Assembly: GCA_947166355.1 (NCBI GenBank)
Contig: CAMVDX010000008.1
Location: forward strand, 1 to 64,000
Length of the DNA: 64,000 nt
Source of the DNA: an uncultured Treponema sp.
GTDB taxonomy: Bacteria; Spirochaetota; Spirochaetia; Treponematales; Treponemataceae
Direction: 5' to 3'
The first letter of the stretch is position 1. Every line of letters begins with the position of its first letter. The notes under the pieces are model-generated. The model was given only the letters and a program-made list of their open reading frames with translations, had not been told where the DNA came from and did no database searches. The translations under genes were made by a program, and so were the position numbers. This document shows, piece by piece, positions 8,542 to 17,247 of this stretch.

Positions 8542-9233
8542 TTTGGCTCCCCAACTTCAGTTAGCCACGCATAACCAATTCCATATACAGTTTTGATTTT
8601 GTTTCCAAGCTTAAGCTTGTCGCGAAGCCGTTTTACTGTGACAGAAAGTGCATTTTCATCAACATAATCCTCGCCATCGGACCAGAGCCGGTCAATCAAA
8701 AAATCGCGGGTTGTTGTGTTTGGAGCATTTTGTGTCAGATAATATAAAAGCTTCTGTTCTGTTTTAGAAAGTTCTGTCTGCTTGCCGTCGTACGCAAAAA
8801 TCATTTTATCAAAATTAAAGGACCAGACGCCGTCTGTAAAAGTTTTGTCTGCGCCGGCAGTGCTTTCTCCCTCAATTTTTCGCAGCTGGGTATTTACCCT
8901 TGCCCGCAAAACAGAAAGAGAAAAAGGTTTTGTAATATAATCATCAGCGCCAGTCTCAAGCCCATGAACAATATCGCGGTCGGTATCATTTGCGGTCAAA
9001 AGAATTACAGGAAGTGACGCCTTTTGTTTTTTGATTTCTTTAAGCAGGTCAAGCCCGCTGCCATCCGGAAGATTTATATCAAGCAGAACAAAATCAATAA
9101 TTCCAAGTGTAAGCTGAGCTCGTGCTGCTTTCAGACAATCACAGGAAATAATTTTCCTGTCCTCCTGCCGCAATGCCTTGCACAAGCCTTCATTAAGAGT
9201 CAGGTCATCTTCAACAATTAAAAGCTGTTTCAC
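8538..9233 (-). CDS. Response regulator, OmpR/PhoB family
   Basis: A 231-residue regulator. The receiver domain (residues about 1-115) has acidic residues EDD near the start, the phospho-acceptor aspartate in DFVLLDINLPDGSGLD, and the switch Thr and Lys in LLTAND and YITKPF. A winged-helix DNA-binding domain follows, with ELSKTEQKLLYYL, the recognition region NALSVTVKRLRDKL, and the closing YGIGYAW. It is translated coupled to the kinase (ATGA overlap). Targets are unknown; the LolD/FtsX system nearby is a reasonable guess. Confidence 0.93.
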   Translation of the reverse strand: MKQLLIVEDDLTLNEGLCKALRQEDRKIISCDCLKAARAQLTLGIIDFVLLDINLPDGSGLDLLKEIKKQKASLPVILLTANDTDRDIVHGLETGADDYITKPFSLSVLRARVNTQLRKIEGESTAGADKTFTDGVWSFNFDKMIFAYDGKQTELSKTEQKLLYYLTQNAPNTTTRDFLIDRLWSDGEDYVDENALSVTVKRLRDKLKLGNKIKTVYGIGYAWLTEVGEPK

Positions 9234-9236
9234 AAA

Positions 9237-10292
9237 TTATCTCCACTTTTCCAAAATCTTTAAGCCTTCGTCAATTTCCTCGCCAAGGACTTCCTGGATT
9301 TTTTCGAATTTCTTTTTAGAATGCAGCATGTCCATAACTCGCAGCAATTCTTTCTTACCGTACTTTTGGATAAACAGGGCCATGGCTCTTATCGCATTTG
9401 TATCTTTCCCAAGCGAGTAAAAACCTTTCTTGCAATCATAAAGCTCGCTGCACTCGTAGCAGCCGTCTAGGCCTTTTTCTTTGCAGCAGGCTGTGTTAGG
9501 GCAAACTCCATCTGGTGAAGAAGTTGCAAAGGAACAGGTATTGTAAATAGTCCTGCAGGAACCACACCAGGCAGTCAAAAAGCAGTGAGCGCAGGAAAGC
9601 CCGCAATAAGCAATCTGATCTACGCCTTTTTTTGCCTGCTGACACAGCTTATTTTTAATGCGCCTCATGGCTTCCACATGCATAATCCAGTGTCGGGATA
9701 GAGGCATTTGGATTAGACCTTTGATGTTTTTGCCGCACCAGTAGTCTATCAGCCAGACGGAACTTTCATCCGGACTAACGCATTTGCTGGCAATGAGCCG
9801 CTCTTTGTCCTCGTCCGTAAAAGTTTTCTTCAAATCAGCAAACTGCAAGCCCGTCAGCATTTCATTTGTGGAATCCATCACAGCCTTGCAATATTCATAA
9901 GTTGATTTGATATTCAGTGCCTTTGAAAACTCAATCATCGCGTCACCATCAAGCTCGTTGCCTGTTGTGATAACCGGACTCTTAGTTTTGTCGAGCCATC
10001 CACCTTTAAAAAGAATCTGCTCATCCTTCAAAATCAGCGAATGCACAACAATATCTTCAATACGAAAAAGGTGCCAGAGCGACCAGACAAGCGTCGTGTG
10101 CTGCGTCCCCTTCCCCACTCCAAAAGGCATCTGATAAAAAGCCACAGGCGGAAAAGTTTTTACAATAGAAGTTATCTGCTCAAAAAGTTCAGCGCGCAAG
10201 TCAAGAAGAACTTTTATCCCCTCTGCAAAAGTCACTTCCTTCGCAATCAGCGTCTGCATCTTTTTGTTTTTGTTTGACCATTCTGTATCCAT
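9237..10292 (-). CDS. DinB-like and DUF3795 two-domain protein
   Basis: A 351-residue protein. The N-terminal two thirds resemble a DinB/YfiT-type four-helix bundle, with the conserved helix HTTLVWSLWHLFRIED carrying possible metal-binding histidines. The last third is cysteine-rich (YCGLSCAHCFLTAWCGSCR, then CPNTACCKEK and CYECSELYDCKKG) and matches DUF3795, a probable metal-binding domain. AGGAAA precedes the ATG. It follows the response-regulator gene's start by four bases and is likely co-transcribed into it. DinB-fold proteins act in thiol transfer or detoxification; no reaction can be given here. Confidence 0.75.
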   Translation of the reverse strand: MDTEWSNKNKKMQTLIAKEVTFAEGIKVLLDLRAELFEQITSIVKTFPPVAFYQMPFGVGKGTQHTTLVWSLWHLFRIEDIVVHSLILKDEQILFKGGWLDKTKSPVITTGNELDGDAMIEFSKALNIKSTYEYCKAVMDSTNEMLTGLQFADLKKTFTDEDKERLIASKCVSPDESSVWLIDYWCGKNIKGLIQMPLSRHWIMHVEAMRRIKNKLCQQAKKGVDQIAYCGLSCAHCFLTAWCGSCRTIYNTCSFATSSPDGVCPNTACCKEKGLDGCYECSELYDCKKGFYSLGKDTNAIRAMALFIQKYGKKELLRVMDMLHSKKKFEKIQEVLGEEIDEGLKILEKWR

Positions 10293-10300
10293 ATTGTTTC

Positions 10301-10567
10301 CTATAACCAGCTTTTTATAAATTGCTTTGTAATCATCAGTTTACCATGGTCGGTGGTGATTGGATAAGCGTCTCCAAAATCCAGAGATTTTCCAGAATTG
10401 TCGAAAACCTGCCGCCCCTTTACTACCAGACCTTTCTTACTGATATCGCCATTTTCATCTATTTCCATTATCAAAAAAGAGCAGTCATTGTCATCTGGCT
10501 TCATCAGCAGACGAACCTTGAGACCACTTTTTATTTCTATCCAGATATTCAGAATTATGTTTTCCAT
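10301..10567 (-). CDS. Hypothetical protein (88 aa)
   Basis: An 88-residue protein with alternating hydrophobic and charged residues predicting mainly beta strands (IEIKSGLKVRLLMKPDDNDC). There is no signal peptide or membrane segment. It ends eight bases before the DinB-DUF3795 gene in the same direction, so the two probably form an operon. No clear ribosome-binding site is seen, and the family is not recognised. Confidence 0.5.
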   Translation of the reverse strand: MENIILNIWIEIKSGLKVRLLMKPDDNDCSFLIMEIDENGDISKKGLVVKGRQVFDNSGKSLDFGDAYPITTDHGKLMITKQFIKSWL

Positions 10568-10736
10568 TTTTAGTTTATTAGATCACTAACTTAAATTGAT
10601 TTTTGAAAGCATCCTTTCAGTAATTATATCATACTTTTCCATTTATGATTTTTTATTTTGAGTGCATCCTGCTCTCTATCAGGTGCTTCAGCATATCCCG
10701 TAGACGAAAAACAAGATATAAAATAAACTTTATTAC

Positions 10737-12473
10737 ATGAAAAAGTTTTTGTGTAATAGAATTTTATTTTGTTTATTAGTATTTTTACTAAGCACACCTG
10801 TATTTTCAATTCCATTTGCAGATTTTGATTTTGACTCAGCTGAATTAAATGGAGAAGTTGAACTTAACTTTGAGGAATTTACAATAGCAATTTATGATAT
10901 CAAGCAAAAAGGAAATTCGCTTTCTTGTTCTGCAGACCTTCGTTTAGGAGATGATCAGAATTATGCCGAACTGACTTTTCCTAATTTTACTCTTTACCGT
11001 GACGGCTCTTTTAAAAGCGGTTATACAAGTAATGAAGCCGGCGACTCTTTTTATTATCATGAAGGAAAAACCTTCTGTCTTTTTAAGGCCTATCTTGAAA
11101 AAAGCGCAGAGTCCTACCTGCTTGTATGCAAAAATGCAAAAGTCGAAGTCCCCTGGGCTTTTGGATATAAGTTCCTGCTTACGAGCCAGATAAGTGTAGA
11201 TATGCAGGGCAATTTATTAAGCATTAAGCCTTCTATGCCAAAAAGTCTTAAACTTGCAACAAATGATGATTTTAATACTTTCGTAAATCTTGATTCTATT
11301 ATATATGATGAAAATAATGTAATCCGCGCCAATGGAGAAATTTCCCTTCCGGATTTGAATCTGCATATAAGTGCAAAAAATCACGAGATTTATTATTCTG
11401 ATTACGCCTTTATTGCAAACTTTGACCAGCCTTTTACTTTTTCATACGGCTCAGACACTTTTACGGCAAAATCTATAACATTGCAGTCCAAAAGCAAATC
11501 AAAATACTGGTTTGATGATGTGATTTTAACTCATGATAATATTGAATATCCTTTAGGCAAGGTTGATTATTTGTCTTATGGAGGAAATCCTCCGGAACTG
11601 GATTCTGCCTGGATTGAAGGCAATGTAGAAGGGGTAAGCTTTCTTTTACCGGATGATCAGGTTCAAAAATACTGCTATTCAAATGGTGGACTTACTGTTT
11701 TATTTTTATCAAGATTTCCTTCTGCAAAAGAGCATTATTTAAAAGTTGGTGCCACAATAAAGCCTGATAAAATTGATTACTATATTCCTTCCCCAAAAGA
11801 AGAAAAGGGCTTGTGGTATGGAGATTTTTATGTAAAGGCAGAAAATGAGCTTTTTCAATTAAAAGAAACGTTATTAAGATATAATGAAGAAACGGAAGAA
11901 TTTGAAATATCCCGTGGAAAAGTTTTTTGTCCTGAAAATTGTGCTTTATGTAATTTTGTTTTTATTTATGCAGCTATAGATAAAAAAGGAAATTTTTATT
12001 TTAACGGAGAGCTTCCAAAAATAATTGATTTTTGTAACAATGCCTTTGAACCTAAAACAATAAAATTTACAGATGAAGGACTTTTGCTTACAGGAACTTT
12101 GATTTTGAATACTTATAGCAGAGGGATTTCTGTAAATGAATTATTAATAGCTTATGACGGAAGAGTAAAAAGTTTTAAGACAAGCCCTTTGGGGTATGAT
12201 GAAAATACTATTGCCCGGGAGTTTTATGTTACTTCGCAAAGTTCGTATCTGATGGTAGAGCAGGAGCAGTATCCAGACGGAACTTTGTCAAAGCCAATTT
12301 TGTGGCAGGTTTTTGAAGATTCCCAGATTTCAACTGATAAAATGCCTCGTCCACTTCCAATAAATGATTTACGCCGTAACCAGACAGAAAGCTCTTTGAG
12401 ATTTTATAGTAATGAATATCCTTTTGAAAAGTATTATCAAAGGCTGGAAGAGGAAAATACCGGAGAAAAGTAG
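10737..12473 (+). CDS. Secreted beta-rich hypothetical protein
   Basis: A 578-residue protein with a clear Sec signal peptide (MKK start, hydrophobic core, likely cleavage after PVFS near residue 25). The mature part shows repeating short beta-strand patterns separated by Gly, Asn and Asp turns, with recurring phrases such as GNLLSIKPSMPKSLK, GNVEGVSFLLP and GEISLPDLNL. It resembles large beta-solenoid or beta-sandwich surface proteins. It has no catalytic motif I can name and no lipobox. The ribosome-binding site is weak. It is probably exported to the periplasm or cell surface. Confidence 0.7.
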   Translation: MKKFLCNRILFCLLVFLLSTPVFSIPFADFDFDSAELNGEVELNFEEFTIAIYDIKQKGNSLSCSADLRLGDDQNYAELTFPNFTLYRDGSFKSGYTSNEAGDSFYYHEGKTFCLFKAYLEKSAESYLLVCKNAKVEVPWAFGYKFLLTSQISVDMQGNLLSIKPSMPKSLKLATNDDFNTFVNLDSIIYDENNVIRANGEISLPDLNLHISAKNHEIYYSDYAFIANFDQPFTFSYGSDTFTAKSITLQSKSKSKYWFDDVILTHDNIEYPLGKVDYLSYGGNPPELDSAWIEGNVEGVSFLLPDDQVQKYCYSNGGLTVLFLSRFPSAKEHYLKVGATIKPDKIDYYIPSPKEEKGLWYGDFYVKAENELFQLKETLLRYNEETEEFEISRGKVFCPENCALCNFVFIYAAIDKKGNFYFNGELPKIIDFCNNAFEPKTIKFTDEGLLLTGTLILNTYSRGISVNELLIAYDGRVKSFKTSPLGYDENTIAREFYVTSQSSYLMVEQEQYPDGTLSKPILWQVFEDSQISTDKMPRPLPINDLRRNQTESSLRFYSNEYPFEKYYQRLEEENTGEK

Positions 12474-12521
12474 AGAGAGCTATTCTATGATTTGACACGC
12501 AATGAAACTGTCGTGTCGAAA

Positions 12522-12830
12522 TTAATTCCTCGTTGGAAAATACAGAAACTCATACTCCACAGAATTGGCAAATCCCAGTCGTTTGGCAAGCCTAACAGAT
12601 TCTGCGTTCTCTTCATCGCATGCCCAGCTTGCTTTAAGCCTCATCTTTTCAAGTTCTTCAAGCGTCTTAAGACAAGTTGCAAAAGCAAAGCCACGATTGC
12701 GATATGGCTCAAAAGTGTAAACGCCCATTTCCGTAAATCCGTAGGCAGTAAAAGCGGCTTTATTAAATCTCGTTTTTCTTCGGGTAATTGGGTGAACATG
12801 AAGCCTCCTATTTTTCTGATATTTTAATTA
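12522..12830 (-). pseudogene. Broken GNAT acetyltransferase gene
   Basis: The last 68 codons encode the C-terminal half of a GNAT enzyme (GVYTFEPYRNRGFA is motif A, then ASWACDEENAESVRLAKRLG and F). The same frame continues upstream with AAFTAYGFTEM, as the family expects. It has no start codon before a TAG near 12833. An ATG with an AGGAGG site at about 12813 is in another frame. The N-terminal half is missing, so the gene is decayed or truncated. Confidence 0.6.
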
Positions 12831-12901
12831 TAGGCTACCGGGATTAAAAAAGCCATTACAAAAAGTCAAAGATACATTATAATAGAATTGATGGAGGACA
12901 A

Positions 12902-13174
12902 ATGATATACCCTTTTATGACATTGAATGACAATACAGAAATTGTACATACAGAAATGGATTCGAATGGAAAAGTAAAAGTTTTAATTGAAACTCCAGAC
13001 GAGAAACTCGGTTTTAAGCAGGCTACTTGTATTCTTCCTGATTTTGAATGGATTAATATTTCTGGTTATTCAGATTCTGAATTGGATTATTTAAAAGAAC
13101 TAGTTTCTTCGGAGACGCATTTAATTTTGGAATTTTCTCAGACCGGAGGATTCGATAATGCCTCAGGTTTTTAA
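12902..13174 (+). CDS. Small protein paired with DUF4160 gene
   Basis: A 90-residue protein starting MIYPFMTLNDNTEIVHTEM, with GGAGG before the ATG. It overlaps the DUF4160 gene by 17 bases, and that gene's GGAGGA ribosome-binding site lies inside it, so translation is coupled. Two small overlapping genes of this size resemble a toxin-antitoxin pair. DUF4160 proteins usually pair with DUF2442 proteins, and this partner is of a different, unnamed kind. I call the pairing from the sequence; the activity is inference. Confidence 0.65.
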   Translation: MIYPFMTLNDNTEIVHTEMDSNGKVKVLIETPDEKLGFKQATCILPDFEWINISGYSDSELDYLKELVSSETHLILEFSQTGGFDNASGF

Positions 13175-13436
13175 AATTGGTTCTTATTGGGTTTATTTTT
13201 GGCTGGATGAAAATCTTCCTCTTGAACCAATACATGTACATATTTCACAAGGCAAGCCAGTGCCAAATGGCACAAAGGTTTGGATAACAAAAAATCACAG
13301 ATGCTCACTAGCCCATAATAAATCAAAAATACCACCCGCCACTCTAAATAACATAATCAGAATTATTGAAATGCGTATACCTGAAATTGAACAAAAGTGG
13401 ATGTCTACTTTTTCTAAAATCTCATATTACTGTTAA
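13158..13436 (+). CDS. DUF4160 domain protein
   Basis: A 92-residue protein matching DUF4160: WVYFWLDENLPLEPIHVHIS near residues 12-30 with the family's EPIHVH core, then SLAHNKSKIPPATLNNIIRI. The start ATG at 13158 has a GGAGGA site inside the preceding gene. DUF4160 proteins are small, widespread and often next to DUF2442 proteins, in an arrangement taken for toxin-antitoxin modules. No activity has been shown that I can cite. A second half-module, a DUF2442 gene without DUF4160, sits at 36785-37099. Confidence 0.8.
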   Translation: MPQVFKIGSYWVYFWLDENLPLEPIHVHISQGKPVPNGTKVWITKNHRCSLAHNKSKIPPATLNNIIRIIEMRIPEIEQKWMSTFSKISYYC

Positions 13437-13484
13437 ATCTTAATCGGTATCAATTCAACCACTTCCCCTGAATAAATAATTGAA

Positions 13485-13618
13485 CCAAAAAAAGGAGGAA
13501 ATTATACTGTTCGTATTTTGCGATTAACTGAAAAACAGTTCTGCAATATGGGACTTTATCAGACCGAAAGAGATTTTCAGGAAGAAATCGTGGGAATAAA
13601 TGATTATATTATGTTATA
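13485..13618 (+). pseudogene. Small gene remnant
   Basis: The plus strand reads IIEPKKGGNYTVRILRLTEK then QFCNMGLYQTERDFQEEIVG and INDYIML before a stop. There is no start codon: an in-frame stop lies just upstream of IIEP. The tail matches the fragment at 5538. It appears to be the C-terminal half of a small gene. Confidence 0.4.
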
Positions 13619-13655
13619 AACACTCAAAAATATGATATGATTTTTTTAAATACGG

Positions 13656-13686
13656 GTATAACGACCTGCAATTTTGGAGGGTTGTC
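13656..13686. repeat. Boundary element shared with 7484-7514
   Basis: TATAACGACCTGCAATTTTG followed by GAGGGTTGTCAACC. It stands between a truncated gene tail and a short frame. It aligns with 7484-7514, and its first part aligns with TATAACGACAGGCAAG at 5608-5623. Confidence 0.45.
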
Positions 13687-13898
13687 AACCAGAAACTTAT
13701 AATTCAAGTGGAACAAGAACATCAACAGAAGAAAAAGATGGAACAACTACTTATTATGGTTCAGATGGAAAAACTTCAACTAGCAAGACATATCCAGATG
13801 GTGGTAAGATTAATTATGACTCAAGTGGAAATCCAACTTCTTATACAAGTCCTAATGGTACTACAACTCCTTTAGATGGACCTCCAGGATGTTTATAA
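13674..13898 (+). CDS. Short Gly/Ser/Thr-rich repeat protein fragment
   Basis: A 74-codon frame with a TTG start that lies within the boundary element. It encodes YD-like repeats (GTTTYYGSDGKTSTSKTYPD, then GGKINYDSSGNPTSYTSPNG) similar in texture to RHS or MORN-type surface repeats. It lacks a convincing start and signal peptide, so it may be the tail of a longer lost gene. A strong terminator follows directly, consistent with a true gene end. Confidence 0.4.
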   Translation: MEGCQPETYNSSGTRTSTEEKDGTTTYYGSDGKTSTSKTYPDGGKINYDSSGNPTSYTSPNGTTTPLDGPPGCL

Positions 13899-13901
13899 AA
13901 T

Positions 13902-13931
13902 AAAAGAGTCACTCAATTGAGTGACTCTTTT
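13902..13931. terminator. Bidirectional intrinsic terminator
   Basis: A perfect palindrome: AAAAGAGTCACTCAA joined to its reverse complement, with A-rich and T-rich flanks. It lies between the plus-strand repeat fragment and the minus-strand peptidase gene that converge here, so it can stop transcription from both sides. Confidence 0.88.
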
Positions 13932-13933
13932 AT

Positions 13934-15028
13934 TTATTTTGAATATTTAATCATCTTTCTATATTTTTCGCATTCAATTATTTGCTTTTTATATTTTTCT
14001 GGAAGAGATAATTCATCATCTCCTATGAGATGTTTTACAACCTCTAAAGACTCTACTGTATTTAGAGTATAAATATCTGGCATAGCACCAATTCCTTCAG
14101 GTGGTTGAACGCTATAATCTTCTTTATCATCATCAGGATTTTTTATTTGAATTTCTATTTGGAAATCATCAAACTGTATTTGAGTAAAGACTTTCGCACC
14201 TCGCCAAGCACCTGAGGTAGGTTGTCCTATAATAATTGTTTCTATTCCTGTAGATTTTCCTATATTCAAAACAGCTCTATCTGCCATAGAAAAATCTTTA
14301 TGTGATGATAAGACAAAAATCTTCTTTGGTTTCATTATTTTAATATTCTTTACAAGTTCATTATAAATATATCCATATCCACCACCACTCTCACTTAAAT
14401 CTATAATAAGATATTTTTTCTTTGAACTTTTTATTGCATTACCAACTTCAGGATGACTTTCTGAAAAGTCTTCCCATCTAACTAAAAGAGCTTCTTTTGA
14501 TTCTATAATAAACTCACCTGGATTATTAATTATATAACGAGGTGAGTCCCATGAATTAACTTTAGGAGTTGGAAAAGCCCAATATCCCATAAATTTCTTA
14601 CCAACTCTATAGCCATCTCTCCATTCACCATTAAAATATGGATAATAAAAAATCTCATCTTCTTTATAACCTTTTTTCAACAATTCATCTTTTTTACCAT
14701 ATTCATCAGACCATTCAATGCATAATCGAGAGCAGGTTGTTATACTTGAGTATTTATGATCTTTATCTAAAAAATCTATCATCGCATGATTATCTAATGG
14801 CATACCGTTTTCATCAATGAAAACGGATTGCAAATAATCTCTCATTTCATCAAGGTCATCAATTTTATCCAACTTATTCAAAAAATCAGGATCTCTATTT
14901 TTTATCTCTGAGATAAACAAACATTTTTCAAACTCTTTTCTCAATTCCTTATGAGCTTGCTTATTATCAGCAAACACATTAAACAAGAGAGAAATTATTA
15001 AAACAAAACAAATAAAAAATTTCTTCAT
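13934..15028 (-). CDS. Exported S41-like peptidase family protein
   Basis: A 364-residue protein with a Sec signal peptide (MKKFFICFVLIISLLFNVFA). The C-terminal half resembles the S41 (C-terminal processing, tricorn-like) peptidase core: strand and loop YLIIDLSESGGGYG, the nucleophile-elbow-like KDFSMADRAVL, and GQPTSGAWRGAKVF. In S41 enzymes the nucleophile is a serine in the second of these, here probably the Ser of FSMAD. A PDZ domain is not evident. The protein probably acts in the periplasm. Whether the active site is complete needs an alignment. Confidence 0.65.
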   Translation of the reverse strand: MKKFFICFVLIISLLFNVFADNKQAHKELRKEFEKCLFISEIKNRDPDFLNKLDKIDDLDEMRDYLQSVFIDENGMPLDNHAMIDFLDKDHKYSSITTCSRLCIEWSDEYGKKDELLKKGYKEDEIFYYPYFNGEWRDGYRVGKKFMGYWAFPTPKVNSWDSPRYIINNPGEFIIESKEALLVRWEDFSESHPEVGNAIKSSKKKYLIIDLSESGGGYGYIYNELVKNIKIMKPKKIFVLSSHKDFSMADRAVLNIGKSTGIETIIIGQPTSGAWRGAKVFTQIQFDDFQIEIQIKNPDDDKEDYSVQPPEGIGAMPDIYTLNTVESLEVVKHLIGDDELSLPEKYKKQIIECEKYRKMIKYSK

Positions 15029-15098
15029 ATCTATTACCTCTTATATAGAATATACCTATTATATCAAAATTATTCAAAAATTCGAGGTGTGTAAAACT

Positions 15099-15208
15099 GG
15101 ACAAGGGATTGGAGCTGCGCCGAAGGCGTCCCGAGCGAAGCGAGTGGATGAGCCGCGGTTAGACGGCGAACAGCGCAAAGCCCGGTTTTTGCGGAGCAAA
15201 AATGGCCC
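15099..15208. repeat. GC-rich dispersed intergenic repeat, copy 2
   Basis: A GC-rich intergenic stretch with short palindromes (GGAGCTGCGCCGAAGGCGTC, GAGCGAAGCGAG, TTTTTGCGGAGCAAAAA). It is related in composition and small words to the copies near 1.5, 22.4, 23.8, 51.8 and 56.5 kb, though less alike than copies 1 and 3 are to each other. Confidence 0.55.
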
Positions 15209-15227
15209 AAACAATTTTCATCACTTT

Positions 15228-16052
15228 TTAATTCTTTTTTTCCATGTCAGGAATCATCAGCTTAGGAAACATTTCAGCATAGCGGACTGTCTTATCTTCA
15301 ATCTTTACAGTTTTTGCGTAAAGGCTTAGCGGGATATCTTTCCCCTCAAACTGAATTGGCTGTTCATTCATAGCAAGAATTTTCTCTTTGAGCTCTTCGG
15401 CATAGGCCTGCTCCCTTGAGTTTGTAAGCAGAGCGAACTCATCCCCGCCAATTCTGAACACAACATCTTCAGGACCGCACACGCTTTCCATTCGTCGCAG
15501 AGCTTCTGCAATTGCGGCATCTCCTGCCTTGTGCGAAATCTCATTAATCGGAATAAGGTGAACAATATCGCCACATACAAACCAGCAGTCCTTGCGCGAC
15601 TTAAAAAAATCATACAACTCTGAAATGTCAACAGTTCTTCTCATAATATTTTCTCCTTCTAATTGAATGAAGCCGGTAATTTTTGGAAACAGTTCCGCAG
15701 AATGTTCACGCCCCTTTTCGGTGTAGCGTTTTTTGAAATCCGACGGATTACAATTCCACACCTGCGAAAAAGTTCTCGTAAAGGCTTCGTGACTTGAATA
15801 GCCGAATTGAACGGCAATATCCAAGATACTTAGAGCAGGCTTTTCTATCATCAATCTTGCAGCCCTGGTCATCTTTCGGCGGATTATATAATCGTGAACC
15901 GAAAAATGAATCGTGTACTTAAAGACCTTTTCAAGCGCAGACTTAGAAGCGTAACACCCAGCAGCAATATCTTCCGTCTGAACAGCGACAGTATCTTCAA
16001 GATGTTCCTCGATGAACTCCAGAGACCGCATTAATAAATCAAGATTAGCCAA
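15228..16052 (-). CDS. AraC-type regulator fused to a GGDEF domain
   Basis: A protein of about 274 residues. The first part is an AraC DNA-binding domain with both helix-turn-helix motifs (MTRAARLMIEKPALSILDIA and FGYSSHEAFTRTFSQVWNCN). After a linker comes a compact GGDEF domain with INEISHKAGDAAI and an intact FRIGGDEFALL, the diguanylate-cyclase catalytic signature. It could bind DNA and make or sense cyclic di-GMP. I favour a TTG start at 16052, which has GGAG five bases upstream; an ATG at 16148 has no ribosome-binding site. No c-di-GMP inhibitory RxxD is evident before the motif. Confidence 0.85.
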   Translation of the reverse strand: MANLDLLMRSLEFIEEHLEDTVAVQTEDIAAGCYASKSALEKVFKYTIHFSVHDYIIRRKMTRAARLMIEKPALSILDIAVQFGYSSHEAFTRTFSQVWNCNPSDFKKRYTEKGREHSAELFPKITGFIQLEGENIMRRTVDISELYDFFKSRKDCWFVCGDIVHLIPINEISHKAGDAAIAEALRRMESVCGPEDVVFRIGGDEFALLTNSREQAYAEELKEKILAMNEQPIQFEGKDIPLSLYAKTVKIEDKTVRYAEMFPKLMIPDMEKKN

Positions 16053-16285
16053 AGCAACTCCTGTGAGCCCCACGGACTCAGTCGTAGGAAAGCACGCGCG
16101 CCATACTTTCTTACAATTATGAGAATACAACAATAGTGTAACATGCATTTGATTTTTTGAGTAAACTTTTAGCAGGCGGAAGCGAACGCATAACGCCCTT
16201 GCTTATAAACATTTTCTAACATATTATTTAGTTTAAGGATAAGCCATTCCTATAAGAAATACACAAATACAAAACCGAGGTAAAA

Positions 16286-16735
16286 ATGGAACTCAGAGAA
16301 TTAAACGAAAACGATCTTGAATCTCTCATAAAATTATACGAGCAGTTAGACGGTGCTAACGGAAACTATTCAGTAGAAGACGCCCTCAAAATCTGGGAAA
16401 GTGAAATCAAGGGAAACAAGAAAATCAAATATTTCGGAGCAGTTGAAAACGAAAAAGTAATCTCAACCTGCTATTGTATGATAATTCCAAATCTTACCCG
16501 TCTGGGTTCTTCAGTTGCCTTTGTAGAAAATGTTGTAACCGACAAGGAATATCGCGGGCAGGGACTGGGCCGTAAAGTCATGGAAATGGCAATTGAGTTT
16601 GCCCGCGAGAACAACTGTTACAAAGTAATTTTACAGAGTGGCAGTTGGAGAAAAGAAGCTCATCAGTTTTATAAAAATCTTGGCTTTGACGGCGAATCTA
16701 AAAAGGCTTTTATTATGAAGCTAAAAGCTTATTAA
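16286..16735 (+). CDS. GNAT family N-acetyltransferase
   Basis: A 149-residue GNAT enzyme. Motif A is VVTDKEYRGQGLGRKVMEMA, followed by strand VILQSGSWRKEAHQFYKNLG and F. The N-terminus (MELRELNENDLESLIKLYEQ) is standard. GAGG precedes the ATG by five bases. It is the first of two plus-strand genes, followed by the cupin gene after about 115 bases. The substrate is unknown. Confidence 0.85.
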   Translation: MELRELNENDLESLIKLYEQLDGANGNYSVEDALKIWESEIKGNKKIKYFGAVENEKVISTCYCMIIPNLTRLGSSVAFVENVVTDKEYRGQGLGRKVMEMAIEFARENNCYKVILQSGSWRKEAHQFYKNLGFDGESKKAFIMKLKAY

Positions 16736-16851
16736 ACTTCGGGGCTTTTGCAGCGAGAAGCTTCCGGTATTTTTTTATCTCTTTCAAAACCGCAATTTTA
16801 TCCAATTTTTTAAATCATATTTTTACTAATCTTTCTTCAAGAGGTAACAAT

Positions 16852-17241
16852 ATGAATAAAGAACTTTTTGAAAAATTTAATTTCGGTAGCCTGCGCTTAC
16901 CGGAAGGTCAGATTGATTTCGACAAAATCAGCTGGAACAAGCATCCGACTTTTGAAGGCGTTGAACTTAAGCACATCATCACTTCAAAAGATACTGGCGG
17001 CGACTTCAGCTATCATCTGGTTAGAATTGCACCAAACAAAAGTATTAAAAATCACATTCACGAAACTCAGCTGGAAACTCACGAGGTTATTGCTGGTAGC
17101 GGAAAGTGTATCAATAATGGAAAGAGTCTTGATTATGAACCTGGTGTAATTTCAATTATGCCTGCCAAAGTTCCGCACGAAGTTAATGCAGGTCCTGATG
17201 GACTTTATCTTTTTGCAAAGTTTTTCCCGGCTTTGTGTTAG
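16852..17241 (+). CDS. Cupin domain protein
   Basis: A 129-residue single-domain cupin. Motif 1 is visible as IKNHIHETQLETHEVIAGSG with histidines and glutamate that could bind metal. Motif 2 is PGVISIMPAKVPHEVNAG. GAGG lies upstream of the ATG. It converges with an AraC regulator that also has a cupin-like sensor domain. Cupins of this size bind small ligands or act as simple oxygenases or isomerases; no substrate can be named. Confidence 0.82.
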   Translation: MNKELFEKFNFGSLRLPEGQIDFDKISWNKHPTFEGVELKHIITSKDTGGDFSYHLVRIAPNKSIKNHIHETQLETHEVIAGSGKCINNGKSLDYEPGVISIMPAKVPHEVNAGPDGLYLFAKFFPALC

Positions 17242-17247
17242 ACGTAA

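Noticed and set aside
12492-12827. A 111-residue plus-strand protein
   Set aside because: It lies antisense to the broken GNAT gene, has no ribosome-binding site and resembles no family. It is a shadow frame.
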